Positions 7,128-7,601 of a stretch of 7,601 nucleotides of DNA are shown here, piece by piece; the first letter of the stretch is position 1, and each line of letters opens with the position of its first letter. The notes under the pieces were generated by a model. The model ran no database searches. It was not told the DNA's origin and saw only the letters and a list, made by a program, of their open reading frames with translations. The DNA comes from Flavobacterium psychrophilum. GTDB lineage: Bacteria > Bacteroidota > Bacteroidia > Flavobacteriales > Flavobacteriaceae. The stretch covers positions 1 through 7,601 of the forward strand of contig QFQM01000204.1 of assembly GCA_003243255.1 (NCBI GenBank), read 5' to 3'. The translations under genes were made by a program, and so were the position numbers.

Positions 7128-7601
7128 ATGAAAGTACTGATCGTAGAAGATGATATTGATCTGCAAGGTATCCTGATGGATTTCCTGTCAAAGGAGAAGT
7201 ATGCTTTTGATGCGGTAAGTAGCTATAAGGAAGCTTCGGATAGAATTTCATTGTATAACTATGACTGTATTTTACTTGACATCAACTTACCGGATGCCAG
7301 TGGTTTCAAACTATTAGATGAATTGAAGGAAGTCAATAAAACCGAAGGCGTCATTATTATATCCGCCCGTGATTCCATTGATGATAAGATCAAAGGTCTT
7401 AATCTCGGTGCGGATGACTATCTGACCAAACCCTTTCATCTATCCGAATTGAATGCCCGCATTCAGGCGGTGATAAGAAGAAAAAAATTTGAAACAGGAC
7501 GCAAAGTTCTATTTGGCAATATTGAAATTGATTTGCTTCAGATTGTTGTCAAAATTGACGGAAATCTTGTTAGCGTTACCAAGAAGGAATTTGACATACT
7601 T
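7128..7601 (+). CDS. OmpR/PhoB-type two-component response regulator, 5' part (right edge cuts the gene)
   Basis: The frame is open from the ATG at 7128 through the window end, giving 158 residues and no stop. The receiver domain (1-118) is complete: acidic pocket Asp8-Asp9, phosphoacceptor Asp51 in LLDINLP (49-55), switch Ser79 in IISAR, the aromatic switch Tyr98, and Lys101 in DDYLTKPF. After a short linker comes the start of a winged-helix DNA-binding domain: the four-strand N-terminal sheet (about 127-150), then TKKEFDIL (151-158), which matches the T-x-x-E-x-x-L-L opening of OmpR/PhoB effectors. It should be phosphorylated by a sensor kinase and bind promoter DNA as a dimer. It lies eight bases after the adaptor gene, so it is probably in the efflux operon and may regulate it. 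A kinase gene is expected immediately downstream but is outside the window. Confidence 0.95.
   Translation, partial: MKVLIVEDDIDLQGILMDFLSKEKYAFDAVSSYKEASDRISLYNYDCILLDINLPDASGFKLLDELKEVNKTEGVIIISARDSIDDKIKGLNLGADDYLTKPFHLSELNARIQAVIRRKKFETGRKVLFGNIEIDLLQIVVKIDGNLVSVTKKEFDIL

Noticed and set aside
6744..7166. 140-codon open frame on the minus strand
   Set aside because: It lies antisense to the adaptor gene and the start of the regulator, with a composition rich in Ser/Thr/Phe and no recognisable motif; it is a shadow of real genes.

Overview
The window reads as ordinary, gene-dense bacterial chromosome with every supported gene on the + strand. The protein styles (ChrA variant, TolC/RND/lipoprotein-adaptor set, PhoB-type regulator), the moderately AT-rich DNA and the lack of convincing Shine-Dalgarno sequences before the starts fit a member of the Bacteroidota, perhaps a Cytophagales-like organism. 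This is inferred from protein flavour only; there is no rRNA or other marker gene to confirm it.

Region 1 (2-1440) is a chromate-resistance pair. It holds the 3' end of a ChrB-type chromate resistance protein, cut by the left edge, and five bases later a complete two-domain ChrA chromate transporter. An 83-base gap (1441-1523) follows. It holds only a weak inverted repeat and possible promoter-like bases, and is the only sizeable non-coding stretch.

Region 2 (1524-7601) is a tripartite efflux operon with its regulator. The order is a TolC-type outer-membrane channel, an RND-family inner-membrane pump of 1045 residues, a lipoprotein periplasmic adaptor, and an OmpR/PhoB-type response regulator cut by the right edge. 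Gaps between these genes are 5, 23 and 8 bases, so they are probably co-transcribed. The pump would take substrate from the periplasm or outer leaflet of the inner membrane and pass it, through a conduit stabilised by the adaptor, to the TolC-type channel. The regulator probably works with a sensor kinase just beyond the window and may control this operon. The substrate cannot be read from the sequence. The pump carries HAE-like (drug/amphiphile) rather than HME-like (metal) helix-4 residues, so chromate next door does not make this a chromate or metal pump.

I do not see a wholly new system here. The observation most worth a second look is the pump's proton-relay region: the lysine of transmembrane helix 10 that is essential in AcrB is a serine, and the helix-4 Asp-Asp pair is Asp-Glu. 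No RNA genes, mobile elements, CRISPR arrays or notable repeats were seen.
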